A stretch of 64,000 nt of DNA from Phorcus lineatus. Its lineage: Eukaryota > Mollusca > Gastropoda > Trochida > Trochidae. The notes under the pieces were generated by a model. It was not told where the DNA came from and did not search any database. It saw only the letters and a program-made list of their open reading frames with translations. Shown piece after piece: positions 25,391 to 37,898 of this stretch (within the stretch, counting starts at the first letter, position 1; each line of letters begins with the position of its first letter). The DNA lies in the NCBI GenBank assembly GCA_921293015.1, contig OV121094.1, positions 35,834,054 to 35,898,053 on the forward strand, read 5' to 3'. A program made the position numbers and the translations under genes.

Positions 25391-28300
25391 AATCACCACC
25401 GTTATTTAGGCAATGAGATTTATCCTCACAGAATTGGGAATTGTGTTATTAAGTTATTTCTTAGTGTCATACTATTCAAAAGATCCACCAGTGAAAGAAA
25501 ATTTCAGCACTTTTAACGTATCTCTTTGGTATGGTCAACTTTTCTTTGTCTCATTTGCAGTCATAACGTATCTCCTGCGGTTTTAGGTTTATTATTGATA
25601 TTCTTTACGCCTAAATACAATTACATTGTTCTATCAGTGGTCATAATTTGGGTGATTGCTAGTAAAAAATACGATGCAAAAACGAATTCAGAAATGTAAT
25701 CTTGATTGGAAAGATGAATTCAAAATGCGTAAAACGCTCCAATAAAGCTTCTCACGTAATATGGGGAAGGGGTTTTGCACAGAAAATGAAGTATTTTGCC
25801 TCACCTCATCAAATTCATTTCAATTAGACGTGGATCACATTTCCAGTTCCTTCTTTTTCTTTACTGATTGCCTTTTTATCATTTTTCTTGACGAGATTTT
25901 TTATTGGTTAGAGCGTGTCGTAATTATTCTCTCGTTCTAACGGCATGTAAAATTGCAAACCTGGAAATGAAATCATTTGTTTTTGTCAATATGTTAGTTC
26001 TCTTTCATCTATTAAGTTTTCTTGAAAGATGAAAAGTGTCGGAATATTTCAACTTTGCCATTGCCTCAGGTGCATAATAGAAACCTGCACTGTTACAACT
26101 ATAATCCACAATTTCTGATTACAAGCTCAGATTTGATAAACAGTAATAATAAACTCCTCTTTCACAATGATTTCACAAATGTACAACAATGGGTACAAGT
26201 GTAATGCAACTGATTTAAGGTACAACAAATACAACAATAATATTTTTACAATGTATTTCAAAGTACATGTATATTTTTTCGTAGTTGCGCTTGGATTACC
26301 CCCAAATCTTTCTGTTTAAGATATATGCAAACATTCAATACAAAACAAAACTAAACAAAAGTATGCATATATATGGTGGGCGGCTATGGAAAGGACAAGA
26401 TTAGCTAACACTAAATTGTATATATCTTCAAATGGTATTACAGTGATTAGTTTCAAGTGACCCCGCTTTATATCAAATTATACATTTTAAACAGAGATAC
26501 ATGTCACTCACATCTCACAAAGAGCAAACAAATTAGTTCAATCCTACCATCCCATTTATGTTTAAGTATTGTTTAGCGGTCATGGTATATTATATGTATT
26601 TTTATTTTTACCCGAGGAGAAATTCGTTAGCTGTTCACGTATAATCATGAGAAAACAGAGACACCTGCCACATGATAAAATATTCCATGTCGAGCTTTGA
26701 TCCAATGGAAATCATAAATTTGTCAACTACATACAGAGGTAACGAAAATATTGTTTACCCAATGATAAGGGAAGCAGAGATTAATATGACCATGTGTACC
26801 CAAGTAGCATTGTTATTACAGGCATTAATTAGCAAGGCAAAGCTAACTGACCTCATACCAGCTAATATTTGTTTTGTTGGTCATTTATGGCCAGAATTGC
26901 TAGTAAGCAAATTGACATTCATACACCCTACATGCCTTAGGCAACGTGATTACTCCACTAGAGACAAAGCCTGGAGGTATGTTTGATTAAGGGCCAATAA
27001 GTGGAAATGTATAATCAATTCCTTTCATGTGGCATGATTAAGTCCTCCCTGAACCAGGAGCAGCTGGTTTTTTAAAGATTAGTCAAGTATCAGATGCATG
27101 AGTTACTCTCAATAACCATGGTCAGAGCTACTTACTGCGTGTAGGTGTCCTGAGTTTAGCATTGGTGTCTCCCATCAGCCTTATCATAGAAATCGCGATT
27201 TCACAACTAAAATGTTAACCTTAACCAGGAAAGGAGAGAGGGACGCCTTGCTATTAAAGATATTAAGAGAAAAACCAGGAGTGTACGAGAAATACGCACG
27301 AGTTGAAATAATGTTGACGCACGACTGGATATACCTTCTAGGAGTGCATATCTATTTAATCACGCGTGCCAAGTTGGTTATTCTGTATATTACTATAATG
27401 TAATTAAAGTAACCAATTCCAACTGGAAAACTTTGTCATTTAGAAACCGTAGTAATGTTGTTGTAAATGACATCGATCAGCTGATCTGTATTTATGCGCG
27501 TGTAAACTAAACATCCCAAGAAGTAAATCAGTCGAAAACACTACACCACGAAGTTCTCTTGTAAAACGCCATGGCAAGTTTGTCTTTACATTACTTGAGA
27601 CATGTTTTTCAAATTTCATATTTTCATACAAGTAAAGATCATAACAATAAATACCCCTAAAACGTTATTGCATATTACATAATTTGTGCGTATCACGCTC
27701 TACAGCTTAACTGACATGACACGCAAGTGTTGAAACGAAAATTGAAAAAAATCTGTCAATTTCTTTATTTTCAACAGTTAAAAGTGACAATATGTTCAAG
27801 AAAATATATAAAGAAAGCATCGAAACAAGTATGTATGTCAATATTGTCAACTAATCTGTAGTTGGAACAACATCTTTTTCTTGGACAAATCTACGACAAC
27901 AACGAAACAATTGAGCAATCCATTGTGCACTAGCGTTGATCGATTTCAATGGCTCCTGAATGCAGTTACGAACTGCGTGGGAGAGTACGCCCTTGTGCAT
28001 TTATGTGTTTGGAGCGTTCGTGTTGGAACTTGATTGAGACCGTCAAAAGACGTGTCTTTACTGCACGTTTTTGGAGTAACTAGAAATAGTGTATGCTTTG
28101 AACAGCCGTTGCCTTAATGATTTTCTATTTTCTAATGTATAGGTAATATTTATATATAATGTCCATGATTATTTTTATGGCCTCCATCTTTGTTTACAAA
28201 TAACGATTACGTCGATTTTGCGTTGGAAAAATATCAAACAATCTTGTAAATTGAATTGACAATGAAAGACTTGGATGAATTGCCAAATAATGTGTTAGAA

Positions 28301-29001
28301 TTAACACCTGTTATAAATCATAAAAATGTTCATCGATCAACGCTTTTCTTTAAATTGATCTCTTTACCATTGATACGTGAAAAGAGTCCCGTCGACCAGT
28401 CCTATTTCATTCCCTGTGTACCCGACTAATTAACGTCGAGAATGACTGCAGAGGACATGTGCAGATATAAAAAGATATTCACCTCTGTATCGTCGCCCGT
28501 ATGGGTAATATATCATGATAACCCAGTAGTTGGGATAAAGTTACAAACGGATTCGATTATTCAATATTCGACAGGCAAGCTAAATGTTATCACAATGTGA
28601 CACGATAGTAATACAGCTAGGCGTTTCATGTACTAACGATTCACAGCTGATACGAGCTATATTCACCATGATACTACACCTACAGTTCCTTGCTACCATT
28701 CCTGCTAGCCTCGTGCAAGCCTAATTACAGCTCACTGCAGCTAATTTAAGTATGCATGTACTCGTTTACATTGAATCATTTGTATGGTCAAAATTTAATT
28801 ACACGGAAGATCCTATGTAATACTCCATTGATCATTTGTTATCGCAGTGACTGAAATAAGATAAGTCAGATTACCTAGAAAACAGAAAGACAGAGGTGTT
28901 TCCTCTTCTGATAAGCAACCTAAGAGAAACACCTTTATAGAATAGTTCTTTGTGTATCATCTTATAGTTCATCGTTGTCTCTTGTATGATAACTTGCACA
29001 G
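25391..29001. other. non-coding, nothing recognised
   Basis: About 3.6 kb with only short unrecognised open frames (for example 26672-26986 and 27212-27403) and no repeat family identified. Confidence 0.4.
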
Positions 29002-29137
29002 TGAACATTTTAATCGTCTGTATAGGCAACGTTTAGTCATTTAATAATTTCAATAGATTCTAATCTCGTTGTCAAGCAAATCAAGCAACGACAAACGATT
29101 CAATGTCTAAACGTCGCCTATACAGAATAAATGTTCA
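29002..29137. repeat. short inverted-repeat element
   Basis: Two arms of about 36-40 bp: the left arm with TGAACATTT and CTGTATAGGCAACGTTTAG, the right arm complementary with CTAAACGTCGCCTATACAG and AAATGTTCA. About 60 bp separates them. It can fold as a hairpin and is probably a small foldback element. Confidence 0.6.
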
Positions 29138-31357
29138 TTTTTCATTGCTTCAACTTCTGAAATGCAATTCAGAATTTCCTGTTTGCTTTGAATCCTCTTT
29201 TATACTTAAGTTGTAAGGGCAGTTTTGTTACGAGTATGATGTCATGTATGTGAAACCTAAACCAAAGTAGGCGGCACTTGACTTGAGGACTTTGATTTGT
29301 ATTATGATCCCCTGAAAGAGGAAATTACCAGACAGTCATGACCATAAGGCGTGAGTAGATAGGTGGTACTCTAAGGTTGGATCGCTCGGGGATAGACGCC
29401 TTTAATAAGATGTCCATCACTAAAGTAGTGTAACGGAAATGATATCGCTTATAGTAGGTATCATACCAAGCGTGACCCTTCAGTGCCTACCATACCACAG
29501 ACAGTAATATGAAGTAAGATGTTTGATGTGACATCAGTTTAGAAATATGAGTATTTTTTTTTTTATATTTCAGTTTGATGTATCCATTGGACAATTAAGA
29601 TATACAAGTCAGACTAATTGGTTTCTGTTTTAGAATATTTTCAGGTTAAGTCTATTTATTTCAATTTTTCTCAGTAAATAAAAAACATTCATCCAGCAAG
29701 TATTTTGCTAAACAATGTTTTAAGGAAATTGAGAGAATGTATGGACAAATGATGTTTTATGTTCTGCTAATGTTACTGAAATGACCGGATTAAACTTTTT
29801 GAATTTTCTTCCCGGAAAATACTATTAAGCTATTGATTTTGATATTAGTAGTAATTAGTTATCATATTATTTGATATCCTGTCCAGTCGGGACCGATCGT
29901 TCGTGTGTTTCTGAAATGTAGCAATTTTTCTATCATTCACTCTGATCCAACTAATAGAATCTGCTTGGTCTGAGGGCAGCCCCTAAATCAACTGTATTGA
30001 ATTACTTCAATATGAAAACTCATTAGGTCATCAGAATTTTCTATTAAGAAGGAAAACTAGAGCGTTGTCTTGAGAAAGTGATAACATTGACTACACACGC
30101 CATCATGTGCTAATAAGTTGTTGATGAAGATACAAATGAAGTATTTCCTATCAAATTAATGATTAAACTGGTCGGTTGTCATCGCCTCCAGGCCTGAAGA
30201 ACAGAGGCCGTTCATTATGCCGTTCTTCCTGATTCTTAAACTTTGGTTTGAAGGTTGAATCTTGATCAGATCCACTCTCTTACACGTGGTGCAAACTGGT
30301 TTTATTAAGGGTTTTGAAGAACCATTAGGTATATTTCAAAGTGTTGATGATTTCCTTTGTAATGATTCATTGTTAACTCGCAGCTACTAATTGTAAAAAA
30401 CTTGGTTGTCATCTTTGAGAATTTTTTTGGATGTATTGTTGAATTTTTGCGTGTACTGAAATTTACTACTCAGATATATTAAAATCTAGATAATGTTTGA
30501 CCAAATGACAATCATTATTCGACAATTTTTTAATGGAATAAAAAGCAAACCATTTCTACAGATCTTCGAGCCTATCCTTAACATTTCAGCTTTAAACGCT
30601 ATATACTTTCGACGCTGTACGGTATAGGTTATGTAACCACAATGTAAAAAAAGCAGTGTTAATTTATCCGATTTACTATATTTAGTTTGTAAAACATGGT
30701 TTATTCTTCATGTTGTTTTTCAGGGGGAGTCCTATTAGCTTCTTCCCACAAGCAACTTTTCCATCTCAGGTTTCTTACCCTGTTAAGGATGTTAGTCCAA
30801 CTGCCAGCAGCGGTCAAAAAACATGTTTGGTTTCCACGTTTCATGAGGGTCGTTATACTGTTCGAGTCTCCTCTCATACGGCTTCACCGTGTATTATGTT
30901 TTCTTGTTGGCTTCTTCCATTCCACTTGGAAATACATGTTTACTTTACAGTTAAGTAGAAGAGCTTCCTTCATAAAGAATATTCCCGAACAAGCTAACGT
31001 CTACACAGAATATTCATTTAAACTTGTTTCCAAAAGAAATGCTATTAGGTAAAACTGAAACAACTGAAATTTTGTAACATGATATTTCAAAAACAAACTA
31101 ATTTAAATCTATAAATTTTGAAACTTTATCTATCATGTTTGAGAAAAACATGCTTTAAAAACCCGTTCATGTTCATCTCTTTAATTAGGCGAGATAGCAG
31201 AGTGTATTTAAACTCTTTTACTTGTTTAATAACGCTTAGGGCAATGGCAAGTAAACGAATTAATACCAAATGAAAGTGCATTATAAGGACAACATCATTT
31301 ACTTACTGAGTATATGAACAGACTAAAAATCAAAATTTACTATTCCTGAAGAATTAG
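29138..31357. other. non-coding; unrecognised open frame at 30.7 kb
   Basis: A 118-codon frame (30696-31052) overlaps an 82-codon frame (30710-30958). The stretch is preceded by a splice-acceptor-like TTTTTCAG at about 30720, so an exon is conceivable. Neither frame resembles a family I know. Confidence 0.35.
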
Positions 31358-31829
31358 ATTGTGTATGCTTTTTCAAAAGACAAAATCGATCAAGTATACT
31401 CGGTGAAGGATGAAATTGTGTATGCTATTTCACATGACATATGCAACAAGTATACTCAAACAGATTCTCTCAGGTGAATAATGAAATTGTGTATGCTATT
31501 GCACATGACAAATGCAACAAGTATACTCAAACAGATTCCCTCAGGTGAATAATGAATTATGCTATTTCACATGACATACGCTTAACAAATATACTCATAC
31601 CAATCTCTCTGATATGGACTAATGTCAGATTCTCTCAGGTGAATAATGAAATTGTGTATGCATGATCAGCATATGTCTTTATAAATTGTGTATGCTATTG
31701 CACATGACAAATGCAACAAGTATACTCAAACAGATTCTCTCAGGTGAATAATGAATTATGCTATTTCACATGAAATACGCTTAACAAATATAATCATACT
31801 AATTCTCTCTGATATGGAATAATGTCAAG
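31358..31829. repeat. about 70-bp tandem repeat with mixed units
   Basis: Units share ATTGTGTATGCTATTTCACA, TGCAACAAGTATACTCAAAC and AGATTCTCTCAGGTGAATAA. Some units carry an alternative middle (TACGCTTAACAAATATACTC, then CTCTGATATGGA). Two blocks, around 31490-31620 and 31690-31825, repeat the same unit order, giving a higher-order period of about 200 bp. Confidence 0.85.
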
Positions 31830-33452
31830 ATTTGGAAAAATTTGTAGTGTTTCTTTTGGACAAACGTTTGGTATGGTCACCTGTGGTATTTCGGTTCAGA
31901 GAGTTGCGCATGCTCTATAAGGAGGAGTCTCCCAGCCATCTCTCATTAGGCTTATCTCATTGTTATTTTTGTTATCAATGTCTCGGAAATGTTAAAACAT
32001 AATCTGAATTGTGTCATAGTATGACAGATATATGTTTTATTCCTCACGTAAACTTATGATGCCCCTCCTTTTAATGTTTGTACCGTGTATATAAGATACA
32101 ATGTGTTGTAAATGGTAAGTGGAGCACTCACGCATTCGTTTTGATGAATATGTTTGTATCTCAGATAGCAAATTTAGTGAGTACCTGATAGCACATTTTA
32201 GCTGACGTTATAACTCTCCCGTAGAAGTGTGATATGTATACGGCAATTTTAAACAAGTGTAATACCACTGCGCGTATGATATCACAACAGTAATGTAAGC
32301 ATTGCCGTCTTGATGGTAGCCAAAGCAAGGTTATGTATGTTTGGTCACTGTCGCTAGTTGTGGTTTGTGTAGGCGAGTAATAACAAGATTCTAAACCTCT
32401 CTTCCAACTTTCCTCGAATAGCCTTTCACTTTTTTAAATATTTGCTTCGTTAACATTCAATGCCATATTAACCTTAAAACACATTAAACTACTCTGCTTT
32501 GTGTGTTTAATCAGTTTCCGTGCAGATATTTACTGACCTAGAGCTCGTCAGTAATGTTAATTTTGACGGGACATTTTTGAGAGATGATTTTCAATTGAAA
32601 TAATAGTTATCTTAATTATACATCGAAAGTCAATTCGGAAAATATTTCGAATTAACAGAATCGAAGTGAACATATGGATTAAAGAAACTTTTTATAAGTT
32701 AAAATGGTGAAAATTATTTAAATTTCGGCAAAATTACAAATGTCAAATAACCAATTGTGGTTATACGATGCTTCATAATTTGAGGCTTTTGTCCCATATT
32801 GATCAAGGGTTTTGCGATACCATATTGTTGGACATCAAATCAAGGAATGTCTGTCCTTACGTTGTTCTGCATACAAAAGATTGTCGTCATTGGTGCCTCA
32901 GTAGAAAAGTCCCTCATAAACTATGCACGACATAACTCCTACTATATTAACACATCTTAAGCTTGTTTGACGAAACAACCCTTTAAAGGGGATTAACTTA
33001 CTTCTATTTTCTTACATTTCTCAAGCGTACCTAAGTGGATTGCAATATTCTGCTCTAAGACAGGAGTCCCTGAGACTGGTCGAAGGAATTTTGTGAATGA
33101 AAAATCTACCGAATGAAGGTTCTTTTTATGACCGTCTGGTATCCTCAATATAGGCTTGTATGAAGTAGACATTCTGCTTCCGCTAGAATATAATTTTAGC
33201 AGGTATTCGATTACCATTTTATGAAGAAACAATGATTGAGTTAATCATTGTTTTCTTATTATTGCATTATTTCAATCATTGAAGGCGTGTGACAAAAAGT
33301 GACAAAAATAATCCTTTGAATAGCGCAATATCAGTACGAGGCAATCTCGAAACGCGCTGACGTATCCTATATCTGTGATCTGTATAACTCTTCTTATCAG
33401 GAAGGTACAAATAGACAACTGTTGACCTATCAAGGGTGGGCACGTATCACTG
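31830..33452. other. non-coding, nothing recognised
   Basis: No supported gene or repeat. Confidence 0.4.
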
Positions 33453-33925
33453 TTAAAGAGCCACTACGTGAGTTGTTTGAGTCACATATGCCAAACTTAA
33501 TCAATAGTGTCATTTGATCGCGAAGTATCGACTGTTACCAAAAAGACACATTATCAAGCTTAATGGGATTTTTACAGTGACAATATGAAGGTAGAACGTC
33601 GCATATATGATCGAAAACCGGACAGTGGTGCGCATCAAATAGTCAAACGTTTTTTGGAGACATATCTGAAACAGCCAGGAGGTCAGTTAGGAGTTGATAG
33701 TGTTTGTTAGGTTATATAACTAATATCCATGTATATTGGACGTGATATCTACACCTTTGTGTATTTTAAGGTTTTTAGATTTTCATAGAAAACCAGTATT
33801 TGTCATATATTTATCTTTTGGACATGAAAAGTTAAGATATTTTGAATTTATATCACCATATATGACATTTAGGTTCGTGTCAAAGGTAAATAATATGTTA
33901 TGAAAATCACGGAGTGGCTCTTTAA
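33453..33925. mobile_element. TTAA-flanked MITE, copy 2 (inverted relative to copy 1)
   Basis: 473 bp bounded by TTAA, with left end TTAAAGAGCCACTACGTGAG and right end GGAGTGGCTCTTTAA. It aligns over its full length with the reverse complement of 21123-21607, with dispersed substitutions and small indels. No open frame for a transposase. Confidence 0.75.
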
Positions 33926-36432
33926 GTAGGCAATTAGAGGCTGAGAGGACAAAGGTATATCTTGAACTAAACGTCACTTGTCCAGGATGCCGCTACCATT
34001 TTTTGTGAATTGTGATCATGCTTGAGTATTTTGTCATATTCAAGGTATCAAATTCATCTTTGTGCTCCTCTCAATCCGGTAATTAATCATTTCCATTGGT
34101 GTCCTACTTCATTGAAGAAAATATATTGTGATGTATAAGAACTACAAACAGTTAACAGTTAACAGTCAACAGTCAATGTATTCTAAACATTTAGCGTTGT
34201 AATTAATGATTAGATTTACATATCTCAATCTCAATCATACGGTTTAAAAGGAATGCAAGTTTCAACAAATGCTGTATTGATCATAGTTCACGACATTCCG
34301 CTGTTACAGATGCTATGGGGCTTCGAACATGTTGTTCTGGTTGTAGTCTGTGTTTCGTCGTTTTGTTGCTTAATTATGAAACTTGTACATAACACATAAA
34401 ACATGCTTAATTCAAACGATAAAGACAATTGTACAGAAAAAAACGGCATGTGCGATTAAAGGTACGATATACACATTTTGAACCACTTGCCTATTGAAAA
34501 CTATTTCCTACAGCAAAAATGATCACCTCCATTAACGATAGGCACAATTTTAGATTTAAGAGCACAAATTCTATAAGATTAAACACTACCTTAAGCAGTC
34601 CACAAGATATAAAGTGGTAGTTTCCTCTAATCAAATACAGCGTCTAGACGACATGTGGACCAACTCGGGTCCTTTAATCTCGCTCTTGATATATGCCCTG
34701 AGATTTAATTCAGGTCCACACGTTTAGTGTCAGAGGCATTGCTGCTCACGTGTGTTATTTACTCCCCTTTCCTCTGTTGAGGACACATCCATTCAGCACC
34801 GTATATGACCCTTCCTTTCAACGCCTAGGACACTATATTCTCTATATGCAAAGTAGAAATTCGGTATTAACTTTAATGAACCTCAGTAAATATGTCTTTT
34901 TCCTGATCAAGTCTGGTCATGGATTCGACACTATCTGAAGTTTCTGGAACATCGAGTTTCAAATTCAGATAATTCATCAAAAGTGTGCTAAGGGGCCAAT
35001 TTGTGTGTGCTTCCAATGAGCTATCGTTAGCGTGAAGACAAGAATAGTTGTCGTTCTATAGCGAGTAATATTCTTTGGTGTTATCATTTTCCGTCTTACT
35101 GATGAACGAATAATAGGACTTGCCATGTAGACAGTTTAGGTTCATGTTTTAACATCTCCTGGCTACTTTGGTAACTAAATCAAGAAATATAATGTAATAA
35201 TGTAATAAATATAAATATAAAAATTTCCCTTGAAAAATAAGTGGCAGTGTATATAGGTTTTGAGTTCTAAACTTGTACATGTACTGCTATATTCTGGAAA
35301 AGAACAGTCTTCTGAATGATCCATTATTAATTAGGAGCAGTATTTTCATTCAAGTTTTCGTGTCGTGTTAGAGTATTGATTTAAGAACTCAATTTCTGGA
35401 GAATCGTCTTAACCATTCACCATTTGGATAAATTTTATAGGCACCGTTAATTACATTTTGCTATAAGTAAAGTCAATTGTAGGCTTATAAATATATTTAA
35501 TTGAGTATTGATATTTTATTGATTAGCGATGAATAATGCATTGATTCGTTATCAATAGTTTATGATACAGCATTTGCCTCCCCCTTCCTGCTAATGATCA
35601 CAGAGACCGAATCAAACGTCAAAAAGTGATCATTTAATTTTATTTATTTTTGACAAGTCATTTTTAATATTAACCCCATCATTTATCCCTTCTCTTCTCT
35701 ATCCAGTCTCTTAATTGGGATGACTATATCTTGTCTCCTGAACTGAAGGCTTAATATTTTAATGTTGAATATTGAAGTGGTTGTTAATTTTATGGATGAG
35801 ATAATTTTTGCCCTGTGGGGCCATCATCCGAGAAATATACCCCTTCCCCCCTCCCATAAACACAGAAATGTCACGTATGGAAATATAAACCCCCTCATGA
35901 GCAAAGTAGTGTAATATATTCCGAAAACACTACAAAATCTAATCAACCACTGCTATAAGCAAGCACTAGGTTTGACGCTTACAAATCTACTTTGTGAAAG
36001 TTATCCATGGAGAAGGAACGACTATGCAGTTACTGACGGGGAAATTATTTTGTTTTCAAAAAGTGTGTATCATAAAATCACGAGTCGCTGATTGAAAGTA
36101 ACTTTATTGAATTTAGGAAATAAGTTGGTACAACATGAATACTTCACATTATTATTATTTGATCAGTGAATATATACAGTAATTGGGTATTCTAAATATG
36201 AATTTATGAAACGACGTATTTCTTGATTTGTGTGTTCGTGATATTGTATGAATTTTTCCAAAAACGTACTCGGCGTAATAAATGACTGCTAAGCTAATGG
36301 ATTTACTGTATACATTGATTTATACATTAAAGAGACATGAAAAACGGATGACATTATCAGTCTATAAAAGAGTAACTGAATAAACCAAATTGATTTAAAT
36401 GCATTAACCAACCTTAGCACCTTTATATTTAT
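33926..36432. other. non-coding, nothing recognised
   Basis: No supported gene. A few imperfect tandem CAGTTAACAGT words occur around 34147-34175. Confidence 0.4.
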
Positions 36433-36815
36433 GGATTATGATGATGATAAAGATGGTGATTATGATAATGGTGATTGTGATGATTGTGGTGAGAAGTATG
36501 ATAATGATGGTGATGATGATGTTGATGATGATAATGATTACGATGATAGTGATGATAATGAGGAGGAGGCGTACGAGGATGGTGATGATGATTGAGATGA
36601 TATTGATTATGATGGTGATGGTTATATTGGTGGTGATGGTGATAATGTTGATGATAAGGAGGAGGAGGAGGCGTACGAGGATGGTGATGATGATAATGAT
36701 TATGATGGTGATGGTGATAGTGGTGATGATAATGAGGAGAAGGGGAGTACGAGGATGAAGATAATGATAGTGATGGTGATAATGTGATGATTATGCATAT
36801 GATGACGAGGAGTAC
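36433..36815. repeat. GAT-rich degenerate microsatellite
   Basis: Imperfect GAT/GGT trinucleotide repeat of about 380 bp, including repeated GAGGAGGAGGCGTACGAGGA blocks. It gives Met/Ile/Val-rich and His/Tyr-rich frames that are not genes. Confidence 0.9.
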
Positions 36816-36982
36816 GAAGATGATGACCTTTGTGAATAAAACATACTGACAATTCACGACAATGTTTTAGGCTTATCATCTCGAGACAGTCTTATCTTAT
36901 TTTACATATTTTATCCTTGTTCCCATATAAAAGAAGTATGAGTTGAACCTTTTCGCACTTTCTGATGGTTTTACATTGAATA

Positions 36983-37158
36983 ATTAAATGCTTTTGTTCC
37001 ATTAACCCATTTAAGACACTGTTTATGAAAATGTCCCTGTTACAATCAACGTCAAAGGTAACTGAGTAGAACAACGGCTTGAAAGTGAAAATTAAAAAAC
37101 CAACAGCGAGAATAAAAAAGCTTTTTTGTGGTTATTCTTCGTTTAAAAAATATTATTT
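36983..37158 (+). repeat. 176-bp direct repeat, copy 1
   Basis: Identical in register to 37620-37795 except for about two substitutions (TTAAGACACT against TTAATACACT; AAGCTTTTTT against AAGCTCTTTT). No indels, so the duplication is recent. Confidence 0.9.
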
Positions 37159-37364
37159 GAGACTCATTTAATGTTGGTGTATCCATAAACAAAGTTAACG
37201 TCTTAAAACGCCGCTTGCGAACGAAAAAATGATCAGGGGAGTGTTATAAGCAGTAATTCACTCATTCCCCCTAGACTGTTCTTATAATACAATTAGGTAT
37301 ATAAGTTACTACTTAAACAGATAAGCTCGGTATCGTGAATTGCGTTTCAGAATTACACAAAACA

Positions 37365-37420
37365 GGGTTTGAACCACTGACCTTACCCCACTTACAAACC
37401 ATTAAGCTACGCTATCGATG
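37365..37420 (-). other. tRNA-like (pol III box A and box B) on minus strand
   Basis: Read on the minus strand, TAGCTTAATGG (37409-37399) fits box A, and GGTTCAAACCC (37375-37365) fits box B at normal spacing. The intervening arms do not form a convincing functional tRNA, so a tRNA-derived SINE head or a tRNA pseudogene is more likely. It lies between the two 176-bp direct repeats. Confidence 0.5.
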
Positions 37421-37619
37421 AGAACGGATTGAGAGCACAAGTTATTGAAGATTAACACTTCGGGCATGGCTTGTCAACCAACGAGTTTGTTTATGCATTC
37501 AGTGTTGTATTAGAAGCTCAAACAATCCGTTGTTCATAAAATGAAAAATTCCTTCACTCTAGAATTAGAAAGTAACACGCAATATGCCTTTAGCCGTTAT
37601 GCTTTCAACTGGGAGGAAG

Positions 37620-37795
37620 ATTAAATGCTTTTGTTCCATTAACCCATTTAATACACTGTTTATGAAAATGTCCCTGTTACAATCAACGTCAAAGGTAACT
37701 GAGTAGAACAACGGCTTGAAAGTGAAAATTAAAAAACCAACAGCGAGAATAAAAAAGCTCTTTTGTGGTTATTCTTCGTTTAAAAAATATTATTT
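37620..37795 (+). repeat. 176-bp direct repeat, copy 2
   Basis: Second copy of 36983-37158, offset by 637 bp. It ends 54 bp upstream of the splice acceptor (37849) that precedes the neuropeptide start codon, so the duplication sits within the predicted intron next to that exon. Confidence 0.9.
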
Positions 37796-37898
37796 CTCTT
37801 GTCAGAAAAGTGATTAAATGGAAAGCTAAGTGACCAATCTCTATTCTAGAAAGGCAAAACAAGGGAAGGAACCAGACAACAAAGACACAATAAGAGAA

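Noticed and set aside
36429-36857. His/Tyr-rich and Met/Ile/Val-rich frames
   Set aside because: Products of the degenerate GAT repeat, open on both strands for the same stretch.
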